A stretch of 64,000 nt of DNA, taken from Saussurea involucrata (Eukaryota; Streptophyta; Magnoliopsida; Asterales; Asteraceae). Location of the stretch: NCBI GenBank assembly GCA_033807775.1, contig CM066313.1, positions 86,367,484-86,431,483 of the forward strand, given 5' to 3'. Of this stretch, positions 33,922 to 46,494 are shown piece after piece; within the stretch, counting starts at the first letter, position 1; the number at the start of each line of letters is the position of its first letter. Below the pieces are notes generated by a model. It was not told the DNA's origin, made no database searches, and saw only the letters and a program-made list of their open reading frames with translations. A program made the position numbers and the translations under genes.

Positions 33922-35201
33922 CTCCCGAGCTAAGTTGCAATGAGGGGATAGTTAAGAGATTGAAATATGATGAACTAGTATTTATCATTATTCTTGTATG
34001 CTAAGTATGATTATCTGATATATGCAATCTGTGATATGATTATGAACTCGGAATGTGATTTGAAGCTTTATTGAGAGAAATTATAAAAGCCTATCTATGA
34101 GTCCGAAAATGTAGATAACAATTGAGATGGTGATTCCGTACCAGATTGCAGAGAAGGAATAGTAAAGAGATTGAGATGAGGAGATAAAAATATTCTTTAT
34201 TTTATATATAGAATATGTTCGGAGAAATGATATATTGTATGCTGGACGCGTATAGTAACATCGATTATTACATATATTATATTATGTGATTATGTGCTTT
34301 TACTAAAATAGGCATCCGGTCACCGAGGGCACTTGGGTACGGTATGATGGGAACCGATTACTCGCCATAGACCAAAGGGGTGTAATTTTAGTAATTGGGT
34401 GTACCTTGAATCATGAGTCTCGATTTGAGTATCGCGATATTATAATCCCATAGGGACCATTGATTCTGAGGTGGAATGTAGAATAGACAGATTTTGATTT
34501 GTAATTCCCATTTCGATTTATAGAAGATCGGAGATTTCCATTGTTATAGGGAAGATCGGAGATTTCCCCAGTGATGAGAGGAAGATTAGAGATAGGCATA
34601 AAGTAATTTGTAATCTCTACTTCCTGATTAAGAAATAGGCAAGTTTTGACTTGTAATTTCTTGTGTGTGAATATTGACTGTGAATCTGGGATGATTCATA
34701 GTTAACTCTTATTTGTTGTTACGATTAAATGAGTTAATCGTAGGAAATTGGAAGAGGGGTAGATTTCCCTATTCGGAAAGGAGTTGTCGTACGGTAAGAT
34801 GGGTGAGAACAGGTTTGAGTTATCTGTTCATGGTCTAATTATTAAATTTTATATTGATTTGAGTATTCTCACTAGGCGAAAGCCTAATGTTTCAAGTTGA
34901 ATCTTCTTACCAGGTACAAGCTCCGGGAAGTAGCGGGAATGAGAGAAGAGAACTTTTGGAAAGATTCAGATTTAGAGATACCGGAGGACCTAGATATTCT
35001 TTGATGCTTTTGGGACGGTTGTTTAGATAACTTGATTAATCTGATTGTTATGAGGTGATTTGATTAATAAGTTATTTAAGTAATGTCAAGTGTATATAGA
35101 AACCTTATATTGATCCTCAGATTTTATATAAGTTTGAAAGTTTTGATCATAACTTGTGGAAATTTCAAGGTTTAAATTGACTCTGTTTCTAGGGTGTTTC
35201 A
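32539..35201 (+). repeat. Gypsy LTR copy 2 (2663 bp, middle)
   Basis: Same ends as copy 1. It is about 100 bp shorter because a 126-bp block of the hairpin minisatellite is missing between two ggttgcgatttgga repeats, while a (TA)n run at 33882-33918 is about 26 bp longer. Confidence 0.95.
33216..33380. repeat. Hairpin minisatellite in LTR copy 2 (contracted)
   Basis: Same repeat as in copy 1 but with four 32-bp units lost. About five units remain. Confidence 0.92.
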
Positions 35202-38200
35202 GTATGGTATCAGAGCACTAGTTTAAGCGAACTAAGTATGCTGATGAGATACTTAGACTTAAGCTGAGACGTAGTAGGTTATGATATGTGAGATATGGGT
35301 AGAGGTGTTAAGACGGGATAGTCTTAGAGTTAACGGAAATATGTGAAATTAGTGCTATGACAATGATAACGGGGATTCTCCTGTATGATATGTTCACAAT
35401 TTCAATTAGCTACTGTTATTATGAATATATTGTTACACGAGCATGTCTATTTCTGAATTGTTACAGTGACTAACGATCGGTAAAGTACGTTTTGTATGTA
35501 TGTAAGTGCATAATCATTTCGCATGGTTATCTCTATAAGTTATAGTAAAGTGTTGGTGAATTCGTCACCAAGGTCCTTTAGAGGACAGAGCATTATATGA
35601 TTGAGGGTTTGAAGGACAACCTGGAATTGGTGGGACTCATGAAAGTCTGCCAAGGCAACCTTTAATAGGTGATTGGATAGGTGCAGAGATAGAGTATGAG
35701 ATGATTGATTAATACAGAATTAGTATGACATGGTTGAGTATGGGGGCCATGGAATGTATATATAGCAATTATTATAAGGCCGAGAGGGCGACTTCGGGTC
35801 AGAAGTAAAGTGTCAATGATAAGTTACGTAAGTAAAACGATTGACCTTGTTTGAGTAAATAGCCTTCATTGCGAGTAAGTTTTGTATATGATGTTTTAGT
35901 GTGTGTTACATGAGTTTTCTTGATTTCAAATCAAATGCATAAATAACAATTTTATTCAAGGATGAGTTAGTATGTGCAAATATGTATTTAAAGAAAAAGG
36001 GCAATTTCAATTACGCTGCCTAACGAAATTTTGGGGCTTGGCGACTTGTAAAATACTTCATACTTTACCTAAAAAAAAGGGGGGTTATTTGATAGCAAAT
36101 AGGTCAAGAAAGTGTTGATCAGGAAACTTTTTATAACCAACAAAGGTATTGATTTGATGATATCATAGAAGAGTGTGAGAAACGACTAGTTTACTCTATG
36201 TCAGTAAATTCTAAACTTTTGTCGTATGAAGAGATTTTCATTTAAAATATTACTGTTGTAACAACATTTTTTTGGATGAGAAAGATTGAGTTTTATGGAA
36301 ATTTGTAGACAAACGGTTTTGAGATCGTTGTGTAGTACATGGGAGTTATGAAAATGATTGGGGCAAGTGTGCTCACGTTGTTTCGAATGTTGTTTATTTA
36401 AATGAGAAAAGTGTGGATTGAGTTATTTATTATGTTTGTCATGCATGAAGGCTATGAACTCGCTAGGTCGTAGAGTATTACGCTATAAGCTAAGAATGAA
36501 CTCCAAGAGTGGAGAGGTGTTGGATACACCTTGGGAGAAAGTTTGTGGTTTTGGTAATTGTATTCAAATGAGAGATGAACAGTGGGAGAGTCGAAAGTGA
36601 ACTTTAGTAATAATAATACGAGGGTCTGTACCCTTGTTCAGTGATTAGTAATACAATTGCTGAGGGTCGGCCGTGTCTGGAGGAAGAATTAGGTTCAGGG
36701 TTAAGGAAGAATTGAGATGTCAAGTTTTGACTTTGAAGGCGAGAGTTGTGTAAGGTGTACGAGGCCTATTGTCTGTCACTGGGTACGGTCTGGATGCGTC
36801 TCGCGTATGCCTGTGCGGGTAGGAACAAAACCGTGAGCGATACCGGTATACTGTTATGTAGAGGGTATGCGCAAAGTGGATATTAGTGTGTGCGACACAA
36901 TTGGGAAATTGTGAATGTTTTGAGAGTGATAAACTTTTATTTTGGGGTCGGGGGCCAATTAAGGGATTAATAAGGTAAAAATTTTAAGTAAAGAGGCATT
37001 TTTGGTTTACGTAACCGTGTGAGTGACACGTGTTTAACCAAACGTTTGTTTTGACCTTAAAGGCCTGATTTATATTCAAATGAGTCTTTTAAATGTTTGT
37101 CAGTTTAGTGATTTGAGATGGAGTATTGGATGTGTTATATGTTTAACTGCATTGTATTTGAACCAGTGACAGTTTAAGTGTTGGTCTTAGGTGTAAAGAC
37201 TATTTGTTATTTTACTTAGTATCTTTGGAACTAATGAACCTGGGCATATTATATATTGTAAAGTATGAAAAGAGTTGCATTTACGTGTATTTGCAAATGT
37301 TTTGACTTCATTGGGAAAGTAGCAATGAAGGAGTCGTAAGATTATCACGCCTCAGAGAGTATGTTGCATAATGTGAGTTGGATGTATTTATTTACGTGAG
37401 TTAATATTGATAAATAATCTTTAGATCCTTTGAGTAGATGACTCGGTTTTGGATGCAGTTAAGTCTTAAGAACTTTGACCCGATTTGATAAGCTTGGCGT
37501 AGGCTTGGGGTTGAACTTGCATAATCGGTATTGAAAATTTTAAGTTTATATAACGTGAATGCATTGGTTATCCTTTTGGGATCATGTATGAATGTTAAGT
37601 TTAAAACAGAAGCTTAAAAGTTGAAGGATCACCTTGTGGGATTGTTAGAACAGTGAAGGACTGTTGCTTTTAGATAAGTGTTTACTTGCGATGTGGAAGA
37701 TTTATAAAAGATGAAATACTAGAGATGAACAAAGGGGGTGTATAGATTGTGTTGATCTGTGAGGAATTGTACCCTGTCTATACTACATATTGGAATCACA
37801 AAGAGCTAGTAAGAACGAATAAGTTCAAGATTAATTAGAAAATCGTGAGTGGTAGTTCAACTAAAGTTGGGGAGGAGATATTTAGTGATTTAGACTCGGG
37901 TATTTGGACGAGAAAACAGGATTATAAAATTAAATATGTACGAATGACTATGAGGGACATGGTCTGTGGTAAATGTTATGAGTGGAGAATGTATGAACGA
38001 GTAGTGGCATTAATTGCCAAGATGCATGTGTCATCTAGTATGAGACGTGATGTTAGAAAGAGGAAGTATCCGAATGGAAGTTTTGGGAATTCCGGTTAGA
38101 AAGTATTAATTGTTAATAAAGTTGATAAAACATGTGGTTTGTAAGATAACTTGGTAATATGGCTTATATCGAAATAGAATGTCGGAGCAGTGGTGAGTGT

Positions 38201-39133
38201 TTATCCAAAGAAATTTTGATGGTATGAGTTGCCAAATTAAGTTGTATTTTGAATCACTGGAAGTTTAATAAAGATGATGAGTATGTAGATCAATGTGGTG
38301 TAGCGAAAGCAAGATTTTTAAGCAATATAAGTTGCTCCTTATGTGTGAAAGAAATGTACGAGAAATTATTAGTTGAAGATCTAAGAATGATAATAACTTC
38401 GAACGGAAATGTCGTTTCAAGATAACTTGGTTGAATGTTTTAAGTTAGAGATCTTGGTGAAACTGTTTAATTATGTTTCGTAAGGAGAAAATACTATCGG
38501 TATGTGAAAAGTTGGGAGAAAGAGACATATAATATTGTAACCGTTAAGCTATAGTGTTAGAGTAATCAGTAGGTGTAAAAGAAATACATCGAATGCAATT
38601 CTCGGTGTTATGAGGATTTGGCTAGAGGTCTTAACTGACGTTTTAGAAAAAAAAACTGTCCTTTTGAACTGTAGTTGTGTGGTGGATACTCCGTGTAAAC
38701 AAGAGAGAAATGATAACAGTATGCTAGAATAAAAAGTAGTCAAACATGGATTTGATGATAACAACTACTCTAGGAAGATTGGTTACAAGTATATCATTTG
38801 AATATTCCGCCAGAATTGGAAGGGGTTCATAATACCTTCCAAGTATATTATCTTCGGAACTATTTTGGCTAAAGAGGAAGGATGTGATTGAACTCACTGA
38901 TGTGAGAGTTGATGAAAAGAGTTGCGGTGTGGAAGAACCAGAGGTAATTTTTGAAAAGATTGGTTAGAAAGCTACGTAGTGGTATTGAGATAGCTATGTT
39001 GAAAGTACAGTGGAAACACCATAGAGGTGCTAATATAACTTTAGAGTCGGAAGAGAGTATGAAGAATAGATATCCTTATTTGTTTATATGACTTTGATTT
39101 CGGGGACGAAATCATTTTCAAGTTGGGGAGTAC
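35202..39133 (+). other. Internal region 2 of the non-autonomous gypsy element
   Basis: Near-identical to internal region 1 (for example 'gggcaagtg' against 'gggcgagtg'). PBS at 35205-35217 and purine tract ending at 39133. Confidence 0.85.
38801..39093 (+). pseudogene. Second copy of gypsy pol C-terminal remnant
   Basis: Same blocks as 32206-32498, with 'gaagagagtatg' in place of 'gaagatggtatg'. It follows from duplication of the internal region. Confidence 0.7.
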
Positions 39134-41894
39134 TGTAACATCCTAAATTTTGTTAGTATTATTTTAATAAGATTTAGAATGTATTTGTATTTGGAGTGAC
39201 CTTGAATTGTATAGAGTATTATAATTCAATTAAGGTTAAAATACAAATGTTGAAAGTTTAAAGATCTTGAGAATATTAACCATAAGGGTCATTTGGTGAA
39301 TTGAATTAAAGTAATTGTGAAACATTACTTGAGGGTCACTTGTGGCAATTATTTAAAGTTAGGGGTTTATTTGGTAAATAGTCAATTGACTCATGCTTAA
39401 ATTAAGTGAGGTGTCAAATTGTTAGTCATTATAGACTAAGTGTGGTGTCTAAGTGTGTGAGTGTATGTGTATTGTTTGTGTGTGTTTCGGTTTTGAGAGA
39501 AAGAGAAACCGAGAGTGAGGAAGGATTTGGGAAAAGAGAAGAAGAAATCAGTTCATTTCAATTGGGAAGCAAGAATCAAACAAAGGTAATAATCATTAAT
39601 TCCTACATCTTCTTAGTTAAAGCTTTCTATGGAATTTTTAGTTGGGTTTTGGTAAATCTGGATGTTTATGAGAATCTGAGTTTTAGGATATGTTAAGATA
39701 AGTGTATTAAACATATCTGCAAATTTGCATAATCAAATATAGAGTAAAACTGCAAAATTCTGGGTTTAAGATTGAACAGAGTGGACTGAGACTTGGATGA
39801 ACATCATCGAAGTCGCAACCCTGAGTTGCGACATTCATGATTGTCGCAATAGGCAGTTGCGACTTGGTAGTGGAGTCGCAGTAGACCATTGCGACTTGGC
39901 TTTGGAGTCGCAACAGTTGGTTGCGATTTGGAGTGGAATCGCAATGGTAGATTGCGACTTGGTACTGTAGTCGCAACAGTGGACTGCGACTTGGGGTGGA
40001 ATCGCAATGGTGAGTTGCGATTTGGAGTTGAGATCGCAACTGTTGGTTGCGATTTGGAATTGAAATCGCAATAGGCGACTGCGACTTCAGTTCACTGCGA
40101 CTTGAGATATAATTTTTAGAAATTAAGGATTCTCAGTTGTAGAGGGTTCTGTTTTGAAAATTAATACCAGTATATGTAAATTGAATAATACAGTAAGCTG
40201 TGGTAGTGAAGAAAGGAGTCCCTTCGAGTTTAAAAAGGATTAAAGGAAGTGTGATTTCATATCAGGTGAGTTTATTCAACTCTCTTTAAAATTCAGTAAT
40301 CAATATTGAATTAGATGTTTTATATGTATGCATGAATATGTTTTATATAGACTTGATTTCGTCATAGATAAGCCAAGAGGGCGATTAAAAGTTGTGCTAT
40401 GTTGATTTCCATGCTAAAATTTCTAAGATGAGTTATCTAAGAAGTTAATGAATCGGAATTATTAATATTCCTTATAATGAGTATGATTATTTGCTATATG
40501 CAATATGTTATATGATTATTAACTCTAAATATGAATTGAAGCTTTATCGAGATAAATCATAAAGATCCAACTATGAGTCCAAAAATGTAGATTAACAAAC
40601 GATATATATATTAACTCCCGAGCTAAGTTGCAATGAGGGGATAGTTAAGAGATTGAAATATGATGAACTAGTATTTATCATTATTCTTGTATGCTAAGTA
40701 TGATTATCTGCAATATGCAATCTGTGATATGATTATGAACTCGGAATGTGATTTGAAGCTTTATTGAGAGAAATTATAAAAGCCTATCTATGAGTCCGAA
40801 AATGTAGATAACAATTGAGATGGTGATTCCGTACCAGATTGCAGAGAAGGAATAGTAAAGAGATTGAGACGAGGAGATAATAATATTCTTTATTTTATAT
40901 ATAGAATATGTTCGGAGAAATGATATATTGTATGCTGGACGCATATAGTAACATCGATTATTACATATATTATATTATGTGATTATGTGCTTTTACTAAA
41001 ATAGGCATCCGGTCACCGAGGGCACTTGGGTACGGTATGATGGGAACCGATTACTCGCCATAGACCAAAGGGGTGTAATTTTAGTAATTGGGTGTACCTT
41101 GAATCATGAGTCTCGATTTGAGTATCGCGATATTATAATCCCATAGGGACCATTGATTCTGAGGTGGAATGTGGAATAGACAGATTTTGATTTGTAATTC
41201 CCATTTCGATTTATGGAAGATCGGAGATTTCCATTGTTATAGGGAAGATCGGAGATTTCCCCAGTGATGAGAGGAAGATTAGAGATAGGCATAAAGTAAT
41301 TTGTAATCTCTACTTCCTGATTAAGAAATAGGCAAGTTTTGACTTGTAATTTCTTGTGTGTGAATATTGACTGTGAATCTGGGATGATTCATAGTTAACT
41401 CTTATTTGTTGTTACGATTAAATGAGTTAATCGTAGGAAATTGGAAGAGGGGTAGATTTCCCGATTCGGAAAGGAGTTGTCGTACGGTAAGATGGGTGAG
41501 AACAGGTTTGAGTTATCTGTTCATGATCTAATTATTAAATTTTATATTGATTTGAGTATTCTCACTAGGCGAAAGCCTAATGTTTCAAGTTGAATCTTCT
41601 TACCAGGTACAAGCTCCGGGAAGTAGCGGGAATGAGAGAAGAGAACTTTTGGAAAGATTCAGATTTAGAGATACCGGAGGATCTAGATATTCTTTGATGC
41701 TTTTGGGACGGTTGTTTAGATAACTTGATTAATCTGATTGTTATGAGGTGATTTGATTAATAAGTTATTTAAGTAATGTCAAGTGTATATAGAAACCTTA
41801 TATTGATCCTCAGATTTTATATAAGTTTGAAAGTTTTGATCATAACTTGTGGAAATTTCAAGGTTTAAATTGACTCTGTTTCTAGGGTGTTTCA
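39134..41894 (+). repeat. Gypsy LTR copy 3 (2761 bp)
   Basis: Complete, with the full hairpin minisatellite at about 39808-40105. Ends TTTCA, followed by the target duplication gattt. Confidence 0.95.
39808..40105. repeat. Hairpin minisatellite in LTR copy 3
   Basis: Nine units as in copy 1, differing by single bases. Confidence 0.92.
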
Positions 41895-41912
41895 GATTTA
41901 CACCAAACTTTA

Positions 41913-41924
41913 TGGTATCAGAGC
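41913..41924 (+). promoter_or_regulatory. Primer binding site of short-LTR copia element
   Basis: TGGTATCAGAGC directly after the 5' LTR end at 41912, 13 bases beyond the gypsy target duplication. Confidence 0.92.
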
Positions 41925-42001
41925 TCTCCTAATATCCCCTTCTTCTTCTCGATTTCTTCTCTCCTTCATCTTTTCTCTTCTGTCTTCTCGACCTAAAAAC
42001 C

Positions 42002-45000
42002 ATGGCATACAAGAATAACGCTACCACCACCCAGGGCTCTTTTCATCCCGCATTCGTTGTCAACAATATCAAAAATTTCATCCCTCTCCTTCTAGATCAA
42101 GAAGATGGTCAATACGCATCATGGGTTGAACTTTTTCACATTCATGTTTGCGCCTATAATGTCCTCCACCATATTGATCCAAAAACACCCCGACCGGAAT
42201 CCATCGACTCCCCTACCTGGAATCGTCTTGATGCCATTGTCAAACAATGGATCTACGAGACGATTTCTAAAGACCTCCTTCAAACTATCATGAAACCCGG
42301 TGCGTTCGCTCAAGATCTATGGACGCGACTTGAAGAGATTTTTCAAGATAACAAACACACCTGTGTTGTGTACTTGGAGGAACAATTCAACACCACTCGC
42401 CTTGAAAACTTCGCCAACATGACCGACTACTGCAAGCGTCTCAAACAACTCGCTGATCAACTTGCTAACGTCGGCAACCCAATTTCGGAACAAAAGATGG
42501 TTCTACAACTCTTTTCCGGACTCACTAAGGGTGAATACGACACCATCGCCACATTAATTCAACAATCGGACCCCCTTCCCAGTTTTCATAAAGCTCGTTC
42601 TCAACTCCTCCTCGAAGAGACTCGTCTGGCCAAACAAGATGCTCACACACAGCAGGCTCTCGTCACGTCTCCGACACCTTCCAACCCTACTACGAATCTG
42701 CCTCATGCTGACCATCCGGTATCATACAACGGAACAGGGGGTTGCGGTCGCGGTAGACAACAATGGAGAGGGAGTCGAGGGCGTAGACGCGGCGGCCGCC
42801 TTCCTCCTGGTTCTACACGTCAACACCCATCCGCTTGGGTGAACCCCACACCGACTTGGCCGCCTCATAGACAGTGGGTTGTCCCTCCGTGATCATACCC
42901 CACGGTACCGGCATCTCCGACAACTCCTTCTCACCCACAATTGGGCATCCTCGGCCGTGGTCCAGCAACCCACTCCCACATTCAACAGCTACAAGTACTC
43001 CTCGCGCCCACATCTCCATCATATGGGCCTCTTATGACACCAACGACATTGGGAAACGCCTTCCAAACGATGAGTCTTCAGCTACCCGACAATGCTTGGT
43101 ACATGGATACGGGTGCCACTTCTCACCTCACTCACAACTCTGGTATGTTTCCTAAACTGTTTAATTTGAGCACACCTCATAACATACTTGTCGGTAATGG
43201 TAATCTCATTCCAATTCAAGGTTATGGTGACGCTACTATACCACCACCACACCCACCTTTCCATCTAAAACAAGTCTTCCATACACCCCACATTTTCAAA
43301 AACATAATCTCCGTTAGAAAATTCACTTGTGATAATCATGTGTCTATTGAATTTGATCCTTTTTGTTTCTCTGTGAAGGATCTCAATACGGGGACCATTG
43401 TGACGAGATGCAATAGTGTTGGGTACCTCTACCCGTTCGCTTCCTCTTATGCTCCTCAAGACACTCCACCTTTCTCGCTTGCTGCTATATCTCCAACAAC
43501 CTGGCATAACCGCCTCGGACACCCGGGCACCTCTACTTTCAATTTTCTTCATAATAGTAGTTTATTTCCATGTAATAAAGGGAACAACGCCCATTTTTGC
43601 TCTTCTTGTTCTATAGGGAAACATGTTCGTCTTCCTTTTAAATCTTCTGTTACTACTACTTTTTCTCCTTTAGACATAATACACACTGACTTATGGACTT
43701 CACCCATTTCTAGTAAATTAGGCCATAAATATTACTAGGTTCTTTTGGACGATTTTTTCTCACTTTCTTTGGGTGTTTCCCCTTAAGTACAAATCTCAAG
43801 TTTTTGCTACTTTTCTCACTTTTCAAGCCCACATTCAAACTCAATTCAAAAAGACCATAAAAGCTTTTCAATGTGACAATGGTCGAGAGTTTAATAATTC
43901 CGAGTTTCATAAATTTTGTGCAGAAAAAGGAATGGTATTTCATTTCTCATGCCCCCATACGTCCCCTCAAAATGGCAAAGCCGAACGAATTATCCGAATA
44001 ATCAATAACATGATTCGCACAACTCTTATTCATGCTTCTTTACCTCCTTTCTTTTGGAACTACGCTTTATCCATGGCCACCTACATCCTCAACATTCTTC
44101 CCACTCGCACCCTCAACAACAAAACCCCCACTGAAATTCTCTTTAAACGAATTCCCACTTATACACATCTTCTCACTTTCGGTTGCCTTTGCTACCCAAA
44201 TCTATACTCCACCACCGCTCATAAACTTTCCCCACGGTCGACCCCTTGCGTCTTTTTGGGATTTCCCACCGGGTGTACCTATATCTTGACCCATCCACAA
44301 ATACAACCCTAATATCTCGTCATGTCACTTTCGAGGAAACTATCTTCCCTTTTTCTGACTTACAAAAATTTCTCCCAACTGACTATTCTTTTCTTGATTC
44401 TTCGGACCCATCCCCTTACATCACCCATGTTATACATGGCCATTCCCCAACTTCACCTCTCCCTTCGTCTACAACCTCCTCCTTACCCACTCCCACTCCT
44501 ACGACCCCCGCACCCTCTTCCCCTACCGCGGCCTCTACACCCTTTTCCCCTATCACATCCCCCACACCCCCTTCCCCTACCGCAACCCCTACACCACCCT
44601 CCCCTACGACTTCCCCGTGTCTCGCTCCCACCTCTATACCCTCCTATTCCACCTCATCCTCTCCTACAAATACATCGACTCACCCTATGCAAACCCGAGC
44701 CAAAAGAGGCATACACAAACCGAAAGTCCAACTTAACCTCTCCACACAAGCCATATCACCCTTACCATCGAACCCCAAGGTGGCCAAGCTTGACCCAAAT
44801 TGGAATGCCGCCATGACCGATGAGTACAATGCTCTTATTAAGCAACACACTTGGGATCTTGTCCCAAGACCAACGGGGGTGAACATTATTCGTTGTATGT
44901 GGCTATTTCGCCATAAATTCCGGGAAAATGGTGATCTTGAACGCTATAAGGCTCGTCTTGTTGTTAACGGGAAATCTCAAGAGGTCGGGGTGGATTGTGA

Positions 45001-46299
45001 TGAGACCTTTAGCACCGTGGTCAAACCGTCCACCATTCGTACCGTCCTAAGTATTGCTATGGGACAAAATTGGCCAATTCATCAACTTGATGTTAAAAAT
45101 GCGTTTCTGCATGGGAATTTAAAAGAAGCGGTCTTTATGCATCAACCACCCGGGTTCGTCAATCCATCCACTCCGGGATATGTGTGCTGGCTTCGCAAGT
45201 CTCTCTACGGCTTGAAGCAAGTCCCGCGAGCTTGGTACCAACGCTTCGCTAATTACCTTTTGCGACTTGGTTTTCTTTGCAGCAAAAGCGATACTTCTTT
45301 GTTCATCTATCGCCACGGTATCGATACCGCTTATTTATTGCTATATGTGGATGACATTATCCTAACCGCCTCTTCGAATAAGTTGAAATCCAAACTGATC
45401 GAGGCCCTCAAAGCCGAATTTTCCATGACCGATTTAGGACAATTGACTTATTTTTGGGCATCTCCGTTACTAGAACACAACAAAGTATGTTCTTATCTCA
45501 ACGAAAATATGCCGAGGATATCATCCACCGCGCTAAAATGGAAAATAGCAAGCTCGTAGCCACTCCGGTTGATTCAAAGTCTAAACTTAGTGCTCATACT
45601 GGAGACCTGGTTGAAGACCCATCTCTCTACCGTAGCCTTGTCGGTGCCCTCCAATATCTTACGTTCACTAGGCTGGACATTGCCTATGCGGTACAACAAG
45701 TATGCTTGTTCATGCATGCTCCCCGGGAACCACACTTCAATGCTCTTAAACGCATCATTCGTTATCTTAAAGGAACTCTTGATCATGAATTACATCTCTA
45801 CGCGTCAGCTCCAAACCGGTTAATATCATATACAGACGCTGATTGGGGTGGCTGCCCCGACACCCGCCAGTCCACGTCTGGCTACTGTGTCTTCTTGGGA
45901 GATAACCTTGTCTTCTGGTCTGTCAAACGGCAAGCAACTCTTTCCCGGTCGAGTGCCGAGGCTGAATACCGTGGCGTGGCGAATGTAGTTGCTGAAACAT
46001 GTTGGTTACGGAACCTTCTTCTCGAGCTCCAATGTCCCCCTCAAAGAGCCACTCTTGTGTATTGTGACAACCTTTCCGCCGTCTACTTGTCTGGCAATCC
46101 GGTCCAACATCAACGGACCAAGCATATTGAGATGGACATGCATTTCGTCCGCGAGAAGGTTGCCTTGGGTCATGTCCGTGTCTTCCATGTCCCTTCCTCC
46201 TACCAGTATGCTGACATCTTCACCAAAGGTCTTCCCAAAAAACTTTTCCTTGATTTCCGAACCAGTTTGAGCGTCCGACCTCCTCCCGCTCGAACTTAG
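42002..46299 (+). pseudogene. gag-pol of short-LTR copia element, decayed
   Basis: Starts MAYKNNATT. The UBN2-type gag is followed by a Gly/Arg-rich region (GRGRQQWRGSRGRRRGG) with no CCHC knuckle seen. A TGA at 42890-42892 breaks a frame that otherwise runs on into protease (WYMDTGATSHLT, DTG) and the pre-integrase zinc finger. TAG at 43736-43738 and a frameshift within the next 35 bases precede the integrase core (FQCDNGREF, SPQNGKAERIIR). Further frameshifts lie near 44260 (after GCLCYPN) and near 45470 (after DLGQLTYFWA). Reverse transcriptase with YVDDI is at 45343-45357; RNase H has SYTDADWGG and SSAEAEYRGVA. Ancestrally this was one long polyprotein, with a proline-rich linker between IN and RT. 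Confidence 0.92.
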
Positions 46300-46305
46300 G
46301 GGGCG

Positions 46306-46474
46306 TGATAGAGATTATATTCTGAGATATTTTCCTTATTGTTGTATAGATATGTTTGGAAAATATTTTGTGATTATCCTTGTAATTATCCTTTCCTTGT
46401 TTATCAATTGTAACCTCTGTATATATATTGGTGATATGAGAAGAAGAGGATCAAGGGATTTACACCAAACTTTA
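46306..46474 (+). repeat. 3' LTR of short-LTR copia element
   Basis: 169 bp, TGATAGAG to AACTTTA, followed by the target duplication ttttg. It contains a TATA-rich run (tatatatatt) near 46421-46430. Confidence 0.92.
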
Positions 46475-46494
46475 TTTTGAATGATAAAGTCCCT

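Larger units (their letters stand above)
25846..41894 (+). mobile_element. Tandem gypsy array: LTR-internal-LTR-internal-LTR
   Basis: Three LTRs (25846-28608, 32539-35201, 39134-41894) alternate with two nearly identical internal regions of 3930 and 3932 bp. Each internal region begins with a PBS and ends with a purine tract. Only the outermost ends carry the 5-bp target duplication gattt (25841-25845 and 41895-41899), so this was a single insertion that later, or just before integration, became tandem. No usable gag or pol is present. The purine tract, cggggacgaaat signature and C-terminal pol remnant place the origin in the Ty3/gypsy chromoviruses. Confidence 0.95.
25690..46474 (+). mobile_element. 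Short-LTR Ty1/copia element (Ale/Retrofit-like), 5' LTR split by a gypsy array
   Basis: Seen: 169-bp LTRs (25690-25845 plus 41900-41912, and 46306-46474), target duplication ttttg at 25685-25689 and 46475-46479, PBS at 41913, gag-pol, and a purine tract (ttagggggcg) before the 3' LTR. The LTRs differ at 7 of 169 sites, making it older than either SIRE-like element. It starts TG (TA in the mutated 5' copy) and ends TTTA rather than CA. Lineage is inferred from very short LTRs and the gag type. Confidence 0.9.

Noticed and set aside
26118..40074. Small frames (96, 110, 62, 60 and 84 codons) present two or three times in the gypsy array
   Set aside because: They recur only because the LTR and internal regions are repeated. 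They cross LTR sequence and hairpin repeats and have no protein features.
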